Assembly (NCBI RefSeq): GCF_008245005.1
Contig: NZ_CP043427.1
Location: 682,001-746,000 of the forward strand
From: Campylobacter sputorum subsp. sputorum
GTDB lineage: Bacteria; Campylobacterota; Campylobacteria; Campylobacterales; Campylobacteraceae
Direction: 5' to 3'
Length of the DNA stretch: 64,000 nt
Shown here: piece by piece, positions 18,832 through 28,147 of the stretch
Layout of the letters: the number at the start of each line of letters is the position of its first letter
Position numbering within the stretch: position 1 is the first letter of the stretch
Position numbers and translations under genes: made by a program
The notes under the pieces: generated by a model
Seen by the model: the letters and a program-made list of their open reading frames with translations, nothing else
What the model was told of the DNA's origin: nothing
Databases searched by the model: none

Positions 18832-20109
18832 TTATGCACCGATATCTTTTAATATATCTCTAACTGCTTTTTCTATAATATCAACCGATTTTAATTCTAC
18901 TTTTTCGTTTATGCTATGAGGATTAAATATATTTGGTCCTATGGAAGTTGCAAGCAAACTCTCATCTTTGCCTATAAAAACACCACATTCAAGACCAGCA
19001 TGAACTGCTGCAAATTTGGCATTTGGTGAGTATTTTTTAAGGGCTTTTAATACAATTTCACTAAATTCGTTTACTTGAGGATTCCAAGGCGTTGTTTGGT
19101 TTTGGGATTTAAAATCAAAACCAAAGCACTCACATAGAGTTTTTGTTTCAAATTTGCTATTTTCCAAGCCGTTTTTACTCATTGATCTTGCAAAAAACAA
19201 CACTTCAAATTTATCATCTTTTTCTTTTGCAGTTGATAAATTTATACTATCTCCTGGTATTTTTAACTCTTTATTATAACTTCTAACGCCTTGTGAAAAA
19301 AGCACAAGCATATTTAGTAACTCATCACTAAAATTATAAATTTCGCACTCTTGTTTTCCAATTAAATTTGCTTTTATATATTCTGGCGTGTTTTTTATCT
19401 CTGTATCAAAAACCGCTATTGCACTAGCATTTGCTGCAATTGAGTTTCTTCTTTCGCCACCATCAAATTTAGATATCTTTCCGTTATTTTCTTTTATAAA
19501 TTTAACTAGAAATTTTATTGCATTTGGTATGTTTTGGTCTATTTGTGTGCCACTATGACCGCCTGGAAAACCACTTAAATTAAGCTCATAAACAAATCCG
19601 TTGTAAGGTATTTTTTTGATAATTTTGTTTGCATACATATCCACGCTTCCTGCACAACCTATGGAAACTCTATCATCTTCTTCGCTATCAAGGTTTAAAA
19701 TTTTACCGCTTTTTATTTTATAGTTAAATTTAGCAGCTCCCCAAAGTCCAACTTCTTCATTGTTTGTAAAAATAACTTCTAAATTTTTAAACTCTTCCAT
19801 CATAACCATACTTATCGCAACACCGATTCCATTGTCTGCTCCTAAGCTTGAGTTTTTTGCACTTAAAAATCCATCTTTTTGCTCTAAAACTAAATTTGGT
19901 GCATCTCCAACACATACCATATCATAATGGCTTTGCAGACATATTTTTGGATCGCCTTTTATAGCATAAATGTTTCCAGCTTCATCAACTTTGGTCTCAA
20001 AACCACACTTCTCACAATGTTTTAACAAATATTCTTTTAATTCATCTGTTTGAAAACTAGCGTGTGGAATCGCACAAATTTCTTTAAAATAATCCATAAC
20101 TTTTTTCAT
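18832..20109 (-). CDS. pepD: Aminoacyl-histidine dipeptidase (PepD-like, M20)
   Basis: A cytosolic metallopeptidase of the M20 family that cleaves Xaa-His and other dipeptides. Metal-ligand motifs are LQSHYDMV (His near 79), LGADNGIGVA (Asp) and NNEEVGLWG (Glu); the FPGGHSGTQI block marks the dimerisation domain, and a late HAGLECG holds another His. At 425 residues it is shorter than E. coli PepD (485). An AGGAGG-like site precedes the ATG. It is transcribed after nth with a ten-base gap. Confidence 0.88.
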   Translation of the reverse strand: MKKVMDYFKEICAIPHASFQTDELKEYLLKHCEKCGFETKVDEAGNIYAIKGDPKICLQSHYDMVCVGDAPNLVLEQKDGFLSAKNSSLGADNGIGVAISMVMMEEFKNLEVIFTNNEEVGLWGAAKFNYKIKSGKILNLDSEEDDRVSIGCAGSVDMYANKIIKKIPYNGFVYELNLSGFPGGHSGTQIDQNIPNAIKFLVKFIKENNGKISKFDGGERRNSIAANASAIAVFDTEIKNTPEYIKANLIGKQECEIYNFSDELLNMLVLFSQGVRSYNKELKIPGDSINLSTAKEKDDKFEVLFFARSMSKNGLENSKFETKTLCECFGFDFKSQNQTTPWNPQVNEFSEIVLKALKKYSPNAKFAAVHAGLECGVFIGKDESLLATSIGPNIFNPHSINEKVELKSVDIIEKAVRDILKDIGA

Positions 20110-20119
20110 TACTTCCTCC

Positions 20120-20749
20120 TTAAATGTTTTTATCTTTACTTTTGCAAATATCGTTTAAAATGCATTTATCACATTGCGGTTTTATGGCTTTACAAACATA
20201 TCTTCCAAAAAGCACCATAGCTTGATGAAGTTTATTAAGATCAGTTTTAAATAATCTTGTAAGATCAAGTTCTGTGTTTTGTGGGGTTTTTGCCTTGCTT
20301 AAATTTAGTCTATGAGCAACCCTAAAAACATGCGTATCAACAGCCATTACATTTTCATTTTGCCACTCAAGCAATACAACATGTGCTGTTTTTTGTCCAA
20401 CACCCTCTAAACTCATTAAGTCTTTTTCGTTTAATGGAATTTCTGAGTTAAAATTTTCAACCACATTTTTTGCCATTTTTATTAAATTTGAAGCTTTGTT
20501 GTTAAAAAAACTACATGAATTTATGATTGTTTTAAGACTATTTAAATTTGCTTTTGAAAGCGATATGACATCTGGATAATTTTCAAACAAACTAGGAGTT
20601 ATTAAATTTACCCTTTTATCAGTGCATTGTGCCGAGAGCATAACGCATACTATGAGTTCATAAAGGTTATTAAATTTAAGTTCGCTTTTTGCATCTTTAT
20701 AATTTTCTATAAGACGAGATTTTATTGTTAAAATATCTTTTTTATTCAT
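20120..20749 (-). CDS. nth: Endonuclease III
   Basis: A base-excision DNA glycosylase/AP lyase for oxidised pyrimidines. The helix-hairpin-helix LEGVGQKTAHVVL carries the catalytic Lys, the catalytic Asp lies in VDTHVFRVAHRL, and the C-terminal [4Fe-4S] loop is C-X6-C-X2-C-X5-C. Length 209 is normal. It is upstream of pepD on the same strand and diverges from peb4. Confidence 0.94.
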   Translation of the reverse strand: MNKKDILTIKSRLIENYKDAKSELKFNNLYELIVCVMLSAQCTDKRVNLITPSLFENYPDVISLSKANLNSLKTIINSCSFFNNKASNLIKMAKNVVENFNSEIPLNEKDLMSLEGVGQKTAHVVLLEWQNENVMAVDTHVFRVAHRLNLSKAKTPQNTELDLTRLFKTDLNKLHQAMVLFGRYVCKAIKPQCDKCILNDICKSKDKNI

Positions 20750-20875
20750 AAATTTAAGTTTATCTAAATATTGATTAATTTTGTTTAAAAAAATTAAGTT
20801 TTATTTATAAATGATAAATTTGTTTTATGATATAATTAAAAATGTTTATTTAAAACAAAAAATAAAGGAAAATTT

Positions 20876-21688
20876 ATGAAAAAATTAGTTTTTACAACAC
20901 TTAGTTTAGCTACGGCTATTAGTTTAAATGCAGCAGTTTTAGCAACTGTTAATGGTCAAGATATTACATCTGAAGAACTTGAGGCAATCCCTGGTATACA
21001 ATTAAATAAAATGTCACCAGAGCATAAAAAACAACTTATTGATCAAGCAATAGAATATAAACTTATAGTAGATGATGCTAAAAAAACCGGTATTCAAAAA
21101 GAGCCTGAATATACAAAATCTTTAAAAAATTTAGAAGAAAAAGTAATGGCTGATATTTATATGAAAAAGATTTTTGATGGTATAAAAGTTAGTGACGCAG
21201 ATATTAAAAAATTTTATGATACAAACAAAGATAGACTTTTTAAAAGACCTGGACAATCAAAAGCTAAACATATATTATTTGCCCTAGATAATGAAAAAGG
21301 AGCAAAAGACGCTATAAAATCATTACAAGCATTTAAAGGTAAAGATTTAGAAAATAAATTTGCAGAGCTTGCTAAAGAAAAATCAATAGATGGTGGAAGT
21401 GCAAGACAAGGCGGAGAGCTTGGTTGGTTTGAGAAATCAAAGATGGTAAAACCTTTTGCTGATGCTGTAGAAAGTCTTAAAAAAGGCGAACTTACTAAAA
21501 ATCCAGTAAAATCACAATTTGGTTATCATGTTATATTAAAAGAAGATGAAAGACCAGAAGGAACAATACCTTATAATGATGTAAAAGATGAAATAGAAAA
21601 TTCGCTTAAATTACAACAATTCAAAGGCAAAATGCAAGGTAAGATTCAAGATTTAAAACAAAAAGCAAAAATAACTTATTCTAAATAA
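20876..21688 (+). CDS. cbf2: PEB4-type periplasmic peptidyl-prolyl isomerase/chaperone
   Basis: The 270-residue protein has a signal peptide (KKLVFTTLSLATAISLNAA), a SurA-like N-terminal helical domain (LATVNGQDITSEEL...), and a parvulin domain (about 125-225: KAKHILFA, GGELGWFEKSKMV, FGYHVI). It matches Campylobacter PEB4/Cbf2, a major antigen that helps fold outer-membrane proteins. A -10 TATAAT at 20831-20836 and an AAAGGA site serve it. fba follows after 11 bp, the same order as in C. jejuni. Confidence 0.9.
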   Translation: MKKLVFTTLSLATAISLNAAVLATVNGQDITSEELEAIPGIQLNKMSPEHKKQLIDQAIEYKLIVDDAKKTGIQKEPEYTKSLKNLEEKVMADIYMKKIFDGIKVSDADIKKFYDTNKDRLFKRPGQSKAKHILFALDNEKGAKDAIKSLQAFKGKDLENKFAELAKEKSIDGGSARQGGELGWFEKSKMVKPFADAVESLKKGELTKNPVKSQFGYHVILKEDERPEGTIPYNDVKDEIENSLKLQQFKGKMQGKIQDLKQKAKITYSK

Positions 21689-21699
21689 AAGGCGATAAA

Positions 21700-22764
21700 A
21701 TGGGCGTTTTAGATATAGTAAAACCAGGTGTGTTATTTGGTAATGATGTTGTTAAACTATATGATTATGCTAAAGAAAATGGCTTTGCGATTCCTGCTGT
21801 AAATGTGGTTGGTAGCAACTCTATAAATGCGGTTTTAGAAACAGCTAAGAAAGTTAATTCGCCCGTTATTATCCAATTTTCAAATGGAGGGGCTAGTTTT
21901 TATGCAGGAAAAGGGTGTCCAAATGCCAGTGTGATAGGCGGGATTGCAGGAGCAAAACATGTTCATATTTTATCTGAGCATTATGGGATTCCAGTTATTT
22001 TGCATACAGATCATGCTGCAAGAAAACTACTTCCTTGGATAGATGGTTTAGTTGAGGCAAATAAAATATATTTTTCTAGGCATAAAAAACCACTTTTTAG
22101 CTCTCATATGCTTGATTTAAGCGAAGAAAGTTTAGATGAAAATTTAACAACTTGTGAAGAATATTTTAAAATTTTTAAAGAACTTGGTGTTGCAATAGAA
22201 ATTGAACTTGGAGTAACTGGTGGCGAAGAAGATGGTGTTGATAATACTAGCGTTGACAATGCACTTTTATATACACAGCCAAAAGATGTAGCTTTGGCGT
22301 ATGAAAGACTTTCTAAGGTAGGAGATGCTTTTAGTATAGCTGCTAGTTTTGGTAATGTTCATGGTGTTTATAAACCGGGAAATGTTGTTTTAAGACCTGA
22401 GATTTTATCTAATTCTCAAAAATATCTAAAAGAAAAATTAAATTTAAAAGATGACAAACCTGTTAAATTTGTTTTTCATGGTGGAAGCGGAAGTGAGATA
22501 AGAGACATAAAAGACGCTGTAAGATATGGCGTTGTTAAAATGAATATAGACACAGATACTCAGTGGGCATTTTGGGATGGCGTAAGAGAATACGAACTTG
22601 AAAATAGAGCTTATTTACAAGGTCAAATCGGCAATCCAGATGGCGAAGATAAGCCAAATAAAAAATATTACGATCCTAGAAAATGGCTAAGATGTGCCGA
22701 AGAAAGCGTTATAAAAAGACTTAGTGTGGCTTACGAAAATTTAAATTGTGTCAATAAAAATTAA
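21700..22764 (+). CDS. fba: Fructose-bisphosphate aldolase, class II
   Basis: A zinc-dependent class II aldolase of 354 residues that splits or forms fructose 1,6-bisphosphate; in Campylobacter it serves mainly gluconeogenesis. Zn ligands appear in LHTDHAARK (His), SFGNVHGVY (His) and FHGGSGSE (His), and the phosphate-site NIDTDTQWAF motif is present. AAGG precedes the ATG. No anomaly. Confidence 0.95.
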   Translation: MGVLDIVKPGVLFGNDVVKLYDYAKENGFAIPAVNVVGSNSINAVLETAKKVNSPVIIQFSNGGASFYAGKGCPNASVIGGIAGAKHVHILSEHYGIPVILHTDHAARKLLPWIDGLVEANKIYFSRHKKPLFSSHMLDLSEESLDENLTTCEEYFKIFKELGVAIEIELGVTGGEEDGVDNTSVDNALLYTQPKDVALAYERLSKVGDAFSIAASFGNVHGVYKPGNVVLRPEILSNSQKYLKEKLNLKDDKPVKFVFHGGSGSEIRDIKDAVRYGVVKMNIDTDTQWAFWDGVREYELENRAYLQGQIGNPDGEDKPNKKYYDPRKWLRCAEESVIKRLSVAYENLNCVNKN

Positions 22765-22773
22765 GGTAATTCT

Positions 22774-24111
22774 ATGGATTTGAAAAATGATGCATTTTCC
22801 GAGTTAAATTTAAGTGAAATTCAGGCTAGTCAAACTAGATTGGTTTATTTTAAAATTATAGTTTTGCCTACGATTTTTTATATTGTTTTTTTATTAGGAT
22901 ATTTTAAATACATAAATTTTGAAGTTGGTTTGCATACTGTAATTATGATGGGTGTTATTTATATTGTATCTTTGATTTTTGCAAGACATAGCGCAGAACT
23001 TGGATGCAGTATTTTCGAACATCAACTTGATGAATTTAAAAAAGATTTAAGAAAATACATCATAAAAAATTTACTTACAATAGCTGGTGAAAAAAGATCA
23101 AATGCCGGTTTTGATGAATTTGTAGAAAACCATTCAAGACATGCAAGAAATGAGCATTTTGCATCTGTTGGAGCAGTTGTTTTTCCAATGCTTGGAATTC
23201 TTGGGACATTTATTAGTATTGCTATTTCTATGCCAAAATTTGAAACTGAGAATTTTGGTAATTTAGAAATAGAAATTTCAGGGCTTCTTAGCGGTGTTGG
23301 AACTGCATTTTATATATCTATTTATGGTATTTTCCTTGCATTATGGTGGTTGTTTTTTGAAAAATATGGTATGAGTAGATTTGAGAAAATTATAAATAGG
23401 CTTAGAAACGATACAAGCGGATTTTTTTGGACAAAAGAAGATATAGAACAGAGATATCTAAGTGAGAGTTTAAAACATTTTGATAAAATAGGGGTTATTT
23501 TCGGTTATGTTGCAAATCAAGAGTTTTTTAATGAATTAAATAATTCTGTTGAGAAAAAATTTGAAACATTTAAAAATATTCTTCTTACAGAAGAAAAAGC
23601 GGTCAAACTTAGCTCAGAACATATAAAACATACTTCAGATATGCTTCTTCGCTCGCAAAGAGATCAAAAAGATATAGTAAAAGTTCACGCAGAAATGCTA
23701 AACATACTTCATGCATTTAGTTCAAATCTCAAAGAATTACAACTTGATTTTTCTAAACAATATACTAGATTGCACGATCTTTCCGAAGATAGATTGAGCA
23801 AGATAGAAAAAATCATATCTACTTTTGAAGAAAATATTTATAAATTTAATCTTTCATTAAATAAATTTAGCGAAAACATTTTAGATAAGCAAAAGATATC
23901 TATGGAAGGTTTTCAAAAGAGCATTTTTGAGGGAATGAAATCTTTTAAAGAAGTTTTTGAGAAAGAAAATTCTGATATTTATGATACAAATAGTCAAGAG
24001 ATGATTGGCGAATATAAGAAAAATGTTGATAAATTAGATGAAGAGGTTAATAAAGTTCTAGATAAAATTAACAAATTAGATGAAGATATGTCCCAAGAAA
24101 GTAGTAAATGA
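22774..24111 (+). CDS. MotA/TolQ/ExbB-like proton-channel protein with long cytoplasmic tail
   Basis: The protein of 445 residues has two N-terminal membrane segments (about 26-70), a charged cytoplasmic part, then two more (about 128-148, VGAVVFPMLGILGTFISIAI, and 178-205, LSGVGTAFYISIYGIFLALWW) that match the MotA/TolQ/ExbB core. Residues from about 225 to the end form a long helical, coiled-coil tail (LTEEKAVKLSSEHIKHTSDM ... KLDEEVNKVLDKINKLDEDM). The stop overlaps the start of the OmpA-like gene by four bases, so both are made together. The pair should form an ion-driven motor in the inner membrane. The layout recalls ZorA of Zorya systems, but the homologues downstream of fba in other Campylobacter suggest a core gene. 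Its job is unknown. Confidence 0.82.
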   Translation: MDLKNDAFSELNLSEIQASQTRLVYFKIIVLPTIFYIVFLLGYFKYINFEVGLHTVIMMGVIYIVSLIFARHSAELGCSIFEHQLDEFKKDLRKYIIKNLLTIAGEKRSNAGFDEFVENHSRHARNEHFASVGAVVFPMLGILGTFISIAISMPKFETENFGNLEIEISGLLSGVGTAFYISIYGIFLALWWLFFEKYGMSRFEKIINRLRNDTSGFFWTKEDIEQRYLSESLKHFDKIGVIFGYVANQEFFNELNNSVEKKFETFKNILLTEEKAVKLSSEHIKHTSDMLLRSQRDQKDIVKVHAEMLNILHAFSSNLKELQLDFSKQYTRLHDLSEDRLSKIEKIISTFEENIYKFNLSLNKFSENILDKQKISMEGFQKSIFEGMKSFKEVFEKENSDIYDTNSQEMIGEYKKNVDKLDEEVNKVLDKINKLDEDMSQESSK

Positions 24112-25136
24112 AAGTAAAAAACTCTCATAATGATACAAATAGTAATTTTTGGATAGCTTATGCTGATTTGATGGCTGGATTACTTTTTGTATTTATTCTT
24201 GTTTTGGGGGCTATTTTTATTAGATATTTCTTTGCAAAACAGGATTTAAGCGTTCTTAAACAAAATTTAATTTTAAAAGAACAAAAGTTAGAACTTAGCA
24301 ATAAAGAGCTTGAAAAAAAACAGAAAATTCTTAGCGATGTATTGCAAAATTTAAATGCGGCACAAGACCAAAATAAACAACTAGAAATTTTAAACGAGTG
24401 GATTAGTGCAAGACTTATTGATTTAGAATCAAATGCTACTAAACTTGAAAGCTCAAATTTGACATTTAAGCAAGAATTACAAGATGCAAACCTAACACTT
24501 AATGATCTTAACTCAACTGTAATTATGCTTCAAAATGAGATTTCAAATTTACAAAGTGTTATTGCCGATAAGGATGTTAAATATAATGAGCTTTATAGCG
24601 ATTTTAATGTTACAAAACAAAAAGTAAAAAGTTTAAGCGGCATAAGAGTAAAAGTTATAGAAACTTTGCAAAAAGAGCTTGGAAATGACATTAAAATAGA
24701 CAAAAATAGTGGAGCTATATCTCTTCCATCATCAGTACTTTTTGATGTGGCTTCATGGAATCTTAAAGAAGATTCAAAAGAGTATTTAAAAAATACATTG
24801 CAAAAATATCTTAATGTTTTGCTCAGTGATGAAATTCGTCCAAATATCGATCAAATTATGATAGAAGGGCATACAGATAGTGATGGTGGCTATCTTTACA
24901 ATCTTGATTTATCTCAAAAAAGAGCTTATGAGGTTATGAAATTTATATACACTTGGAATAATGACAAGAATTTACAAAAATATCTTGTAGCAAGTGGAAG
25001 AAGTTTTTTAGATACAATTAAAAAAGATGGAGTGGAAGATAAAGCTGCTTCAAGAAGAATAGAAATAAAATTTTCCATCTCAAACAAAGAAGCTATGGAA
25101 GAGATAGAGAAATTTTTGGAGCTTAAAAATAACTAG
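24108..25136 (+). CDS. MotB/OmpA-like peptidoglycan-binding partner of the proton-channel protein
   Basis: A 342-residue protein with one membrane segment (about 14-40, FWIAYADLMAGLLFVFILVL) holding an Asp at residue 20 in the position of the proton-carrying Asp of MotB, a long periplasmic coiled coil (about 45-185), and an OmpA-like domain (about 205-335) with MIEGHTDSDGGYLYNLDLSQ and RRIEIKF for peptidoglycan. It would be the anchored half of the ion-driven complex encoded with the upstream gene (ATGA overlap). It resembles ZorB/MotB more than the outer-membrane OmpA, because it lacks a beta-barrel. Substrate or role unknown. Confidence 0.83.
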   Translation: MKVKNSHNDTNSNFWIAYADLMAGLLFVFILVLGAIFIRYFFAKQDLSVLKQNLILKEQKLELSNKELEKKQKILSDVLQNLNAAQDQNKQLEILNEWISARLIDLESNATKLESSNLTFKQELQDANLTLNDLNSTVIMLQNEISNLQSVIADKDVKYNELYSDFNVTKQKVKSLSGIRVKVIETLQKELGNDIKIDKNSGAISLPSSVLFDVASWNLKEDSKEYLKNTLQKYLNVLLSDEIRPNIDQIMIEGHTDSDGGYLYNLDLSQKRAYEVMKFIYTWNNDKNLQKYLVASGRSFLDTIKKDGVEDKAASRRIEIKFSISNKEAMEEIEKFLELKNN

Positions 25137-25983
25137 AATTGATAAAATTTCTTTTAGAAATATTGATTTTTTCATTTTAAGAGATGATTTGATTGATGGC
25201 GATTTTAATGGAAATAAAGCTAGAAAGTTAGAGTATTTTTTACATTGTGACATTAGTAAATTTGATAAAATAGTAAGCTATGGTTCAAATCAGTCAAATG
25301 CAATGTATAGCATAAGTGTTTTTGCAAAAAGACATAATTTAGATTTTATTTATGTATGCGATCATATCGGCAACAAACTAAAAGAAAATCCCGTTGGAAA
25401 CTTTAAATTTGCCATTGAAAATGGTATGAAATATTTTGTGGATAAAGATAGAGAAAATTTTGCAAAAAATTTAGTTGATACAAAAACACTTTTTATAAAA
25501 GAGGGTGTAGCCCAAAAAGAAGCTGAATTTGGCTTTATAAAACAAGCCGAGTTTATAGATAATTTTTCTAAAAAACAAAACATTAAATTTGATATTTTTC
25601 TACCAAGCGGAACTGGTGCAAGTGCAGCGTATCTATCAAAAAATATAAAATTTAATGTTTTTACCACACCTTGCGTTGGCGATACAAATTATTTAAAAGA
25701 GCAAATTTATGAACTTGATCCAAGCTCTAAGGTTCAAATTTTAAATCCTCCTAAAAAATATACTTTTGGAGATATCAAAAAAGAACTTTATGAAATTTAC
25801 AAAGAGTTGCTTGATGAAACAAAAATAGAATTTGATTTAATTTATGATCCGGTTGGATTTTTAACTCTTTTTTCAAATTTGGATAAATTTAAAAATCCAA
25901 TTCTTTATATACATCAAGGTGGAATTATAGGCAATATAAGCCAACTGGAGCGTTATAAGTATAAAGGTATTTCAAATTTATAG
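25129..25983 (+). CDS. PLP-dependent enzyme of the ACC deaminase/D-cysteine desulfhydrase family; start codon unclear
   Basis: The sequence matches PLP fold-type II enzymes: ISFRNIDFFILRDDLI then DGDFNGNKARKL, where the Lys of GNKARK is the expected PLP Lys, followed by SYGSNQSNAMYSI and a PSGTGASAAYLS phosphate loop. The family motif before GNKARK lies upstream of the first canonical start (TTG 25189), which would leave only about ten residues before the Lys. Reading back, the frame stays open to a TAG at 25105 with no ATG, GTG or TTG; GGAG at 25118-25121 is well spaced for an ATA at 25129, and an ATT lies at 25138. I place the start at 25129 tentatively. It follows the ompA-like gene with an eight-base overlap. 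Substrate not known. Confidence 0.7.
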   Translation: MTRIDKISFRNIDFFILRDDLIDGDFNGNKARKLEYFLHCDISKFDKIVSYGSNQSNAMYSISVFAKRHNLDFIYVCDHIGNKLKENPVGNFKFAIENGMKYFVDKDRENFAKNLVDTKTLFIKEGVAQKEAEFGFIKQAEFIDNFSKKQNIKFDIFLPSGTGASAAYLSKNIKFNVFTTPCVGDTNYLKEQIYELDPSSKVQILNPPKKYTFGDIKKELYEIYKELLDETKIEFDLIYDPVGFLTLFSNLDKFKNPILYIHQGGIIGNISQLERYKYKGISNL

Positions 25984-26009
25984 TATAATTATTACAAAAA
26001 GGACTTATT

Positions 26010-27299
26010 ATGAAAATACTAAAATCAACAGATAAAAACTTTCAAAGTGAGTTTGACAAATTAGTTCATAGATCAGATAACGATATGAGCAGTGTTATAC
26101 CAGTTGTTAAAGACATAATAGATGATATAAAAAAAAGAGGCGATGAGGCTTTAGTAGAACAGATTGCTAAATTTGACAAATGGGATGCTACAAATGCTCT
26201 AAAAATTTCGAATGATGAAATGAAAAACGCATATAATTCTTTAGATGAGAATTTAAAAAAAGCATTAAAAATTGCATATGATAGGATAAAATCTTATCAT
26301 GAAAAACAGATTGAAAAAACTTGGCTTAGTTTTGAAGAAAATGGCACAATTTTGGGTCAAAAAGTTACACCAGTTGATAGGGCTGGGCTTTATATACCTG
26401 GCGGAAAAGCGGCGTATCCTAGTTCGCTTTTAATGAATGCAATTCCTGCAATAGTTGCTGGAGTAAAAGAGATAACCATTTGCACTCCTGCTGTAAATGG
26501 CAGTGTAAATAACTTGCTTTTAGCTACTATGTATCTACTTGGCATTAAAAATGCATATAAAGTTGGCGGTGCTTCGGCAATTGGGGCTATGGCGTATGGA
26601 ACACAAAGTATAAAAAAAGTAGATGTTATAACAGGTCCTGGAAATATATATGTAGCAACTGCTAAAAAACTTGTTTTTGGGGATGTAAATATTGATATGA
26701 TTGCAGGACCAAGTGAGATAGGCGTTTTAGCTGATAATAGTGCAAATTACAAACATATAGCTATTGATTTGCTTTCCCAGGCTGAACACGATGAGATAGC
26801 AAGTAGTTTTCTTATAACTGATGATGAGAAATTTGCAAATTTAATCAAAGATGAAATAAATACCGTTTTACCAACATTGCAAAGAGAAAAAATTGCAAGA
26901 GTTAGCATAGAAAATAAAGCTGCTATAATCGTTGCAAAAGATATGTGCGAAGCTGTTTTTCTTATGAATGAATTAGCAGTTGAACACCTTGAGATAGCAA
27001 CTGATAATGCATTTGATTATTTACATAAGATAAAACACGCTGGAGCTATATTTTTAGGGCACAATACGCCCGAAGCAATGGGTGATTATTTAGCAGGACC
27101 AAATCATACTTTGCCAACTGGAGGGAGTGCCAGATTTTTTTCTCCACTTAGTGTGAGTAATTTTGTTAAGAAAAGCTCAATCATATCAATTAGTAAAAAT
27201 GGTATAGATGAATTAAGTGAAGCCTGTATGGTTCTTGCAGAAGCTGAGGGACTTGGAGCTCATAAAAAATCAGTAGAATTAAGATTTAATAAACAATAA
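26010..27299 (+). CDS. hisD: Histidinol dehydrogenase
   Basis: HisD carries out the last two oxidations of histidine synthesis, histidinol to histidine, with NAD and zinc. The 429-residue protein shows RAGLYIPGGKAAYPSS, TGPGNIYVATAKK, GPSEIGVLAD and the late PNHTLPTGGSARFFSPL signature, with catalytic Glu/His in the AVEHLEI stretch. AAAAGGA precedes the ATG. It is not next to other his genes here. Confidence 0.95.
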   Translation: MKILKSTDKNFQSEFDKLVHRSDNDMSSVIPVVKDIIDDIKKRGDEALVEQIAKFDKWDATNALKISNDEMKNAYNSLDENLKKALKIAYDRIKSYHEKQIEKTWLSFEENGTILGQKVTPVDRAGLYIPGGKAAYPSSLLMNAIPAIVAGVKEITICTPAVNGSVNNLLLATMYLLGIKNAYKVGGASAIGAMAYGTQSIKKVDVITGPGNIYVATAKKLVFGDVNIDMIAGPSEIGVLADNSANYKHIAIDLLSQAEHDEIASSFLITDDEKFANLIKDEINTVLPTLQREKIARVSIENKAAIIVAKDMCEAVFLMNELAVEHLEIATDNAFDYLHKIKHAGAIFLGHNTPEAMGDYLAGPNHTLPTGGSARFFSPLSVSNFVKKSSIISISKNGIDELSEACMVLAEAEGLGAHKKSVELRFNKQ

Positions 27300-27349
27300 G
27301 TTTATTTAATTGTGGTATAATTATCAAAAATGCAAACAAAGGAGATGTT

Positions 27350-28108
27350 ATGCAGATAAATAGTTTAAATACAAACTCGGCAAACGGAAATTACTATTTA
27401 AATCAAGCTCAAAACAATGCAAACAAAGCATTAGAAGCTGTAGTTGCTAATAGGGCTATTTCTAGCACAGATGGTGCTAGTATGAGCATAGCTGACTCAC
27501 TTAGAACCCAGAGTTCATCAATAGAGCAGGGTGTTGCAAATGCAAATGATGCCATAGGGATACTTCAAATTGCAGATGGTGCTTTAAGCAATATCACTAA
27601 AAGTGCCGATAGGATAAATGAGCTTTCAGTTTCTATGAATAGTGCTGCTTTAAATAGCGACCAAAAGAAAATGATTCAAAATGAAGCAAATGCTTTAGTT
27701 AATTCTATGAAAGATGCTGTTTCTAGTGCAAGTTTTAATGGTAAAAATGTTTTTAGTGGAAGCATGGAATTTGTTACTGGTAATGGAAATGCAAGTATAT
27801 CTTTAAATGCACCAAGTTTTGGCACAATAGATGTAAATAATCAGCAAAGCATTCAAGATTTTATGAGTAGTATAAACTCTCTTAGAAGTGATATTGGTTC
27901 AGCACAAAATGGTATAATGAGTGGTGTAAATGTAGCTATGAATACAAATGTAAATATTCAAGCAAGCGAAAGCAACCTGCAAAATAATGATATAGCTAAA
28001 AATGTAAATGATTTTAATCAGGCTAATTTGCTTATAAACTCAGGAGCTTATGCTTCAGCATTTAATTTGCAAAATGCACAAAATCAAATAGCAAATTTGC
28101 TTAGATAA
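27350..28108 (+). CDS. flaC: FlaC-type secreted short flagellin
   Basis: A 252-residue flagellin-like protein with only the conserved ends: an N-terminal helix (NYYLNQAQNNANKALEAV...GASMSIADSLRTQSSS...DAIGILQIADGALS) and a C-terminal helix (NDIAKNVNDFNQANLLINSG...QNQIANLL), and almost no variable middle. This fits C. jejuni FlaC (about 249 residues), which leaves the cell through the flagellar exporter and is not a main filament protein. AAAGGAG lies before the ATG and a sigma-70-like TATAAT (27316-27321) upstream; no sigma-28 box was seen. Confidence 0.88.
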   Translation: MQINSLNTNSANGNYYLNQAQNNANKALEAVVANRAISSTDGASMSIADSLRTQSSSIEQGVANANDAIGILQIADGALSNITKSADRINELSVSMNSAALNSDQKKMIQNEANALVNSMKDAVSSASFNGKNVFSGSMEFVTGNGNASISLNAPSFGTIDVNNQQSIQDFMSSINSLRSDIGSAQNGIMSGVNVAMNTNVNIQASESNLQNNDIAKNVNDFNQANLLINSGAYASAFNLQNAQNQIANLLR

Positions 28109-28118
28109 ATAAAATTAT

Positions 28119-28147
28119 AAAACCTAACTTGTAGCAAGTTAGGTTTT
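28119..28147. terminator. Bidirectional terminator between flaC and the GGDEF gene
   Basis: AACCTAACTTG (28121-28131) pairs with CAAGTTAGGTT (28135-28145) around a TAG loop, flanked by A and T runs. It lies between two convergent genes and touches the stop codon of the minus-strand one. Confidence 0.87.

Noticed and set aside
22774-25136. Complete Zorya defence system
   Set aside because: Only the motor-like pair is present; neighbours are fba and a PLP enzyme, with no ZorC, ZorD or ZorE.
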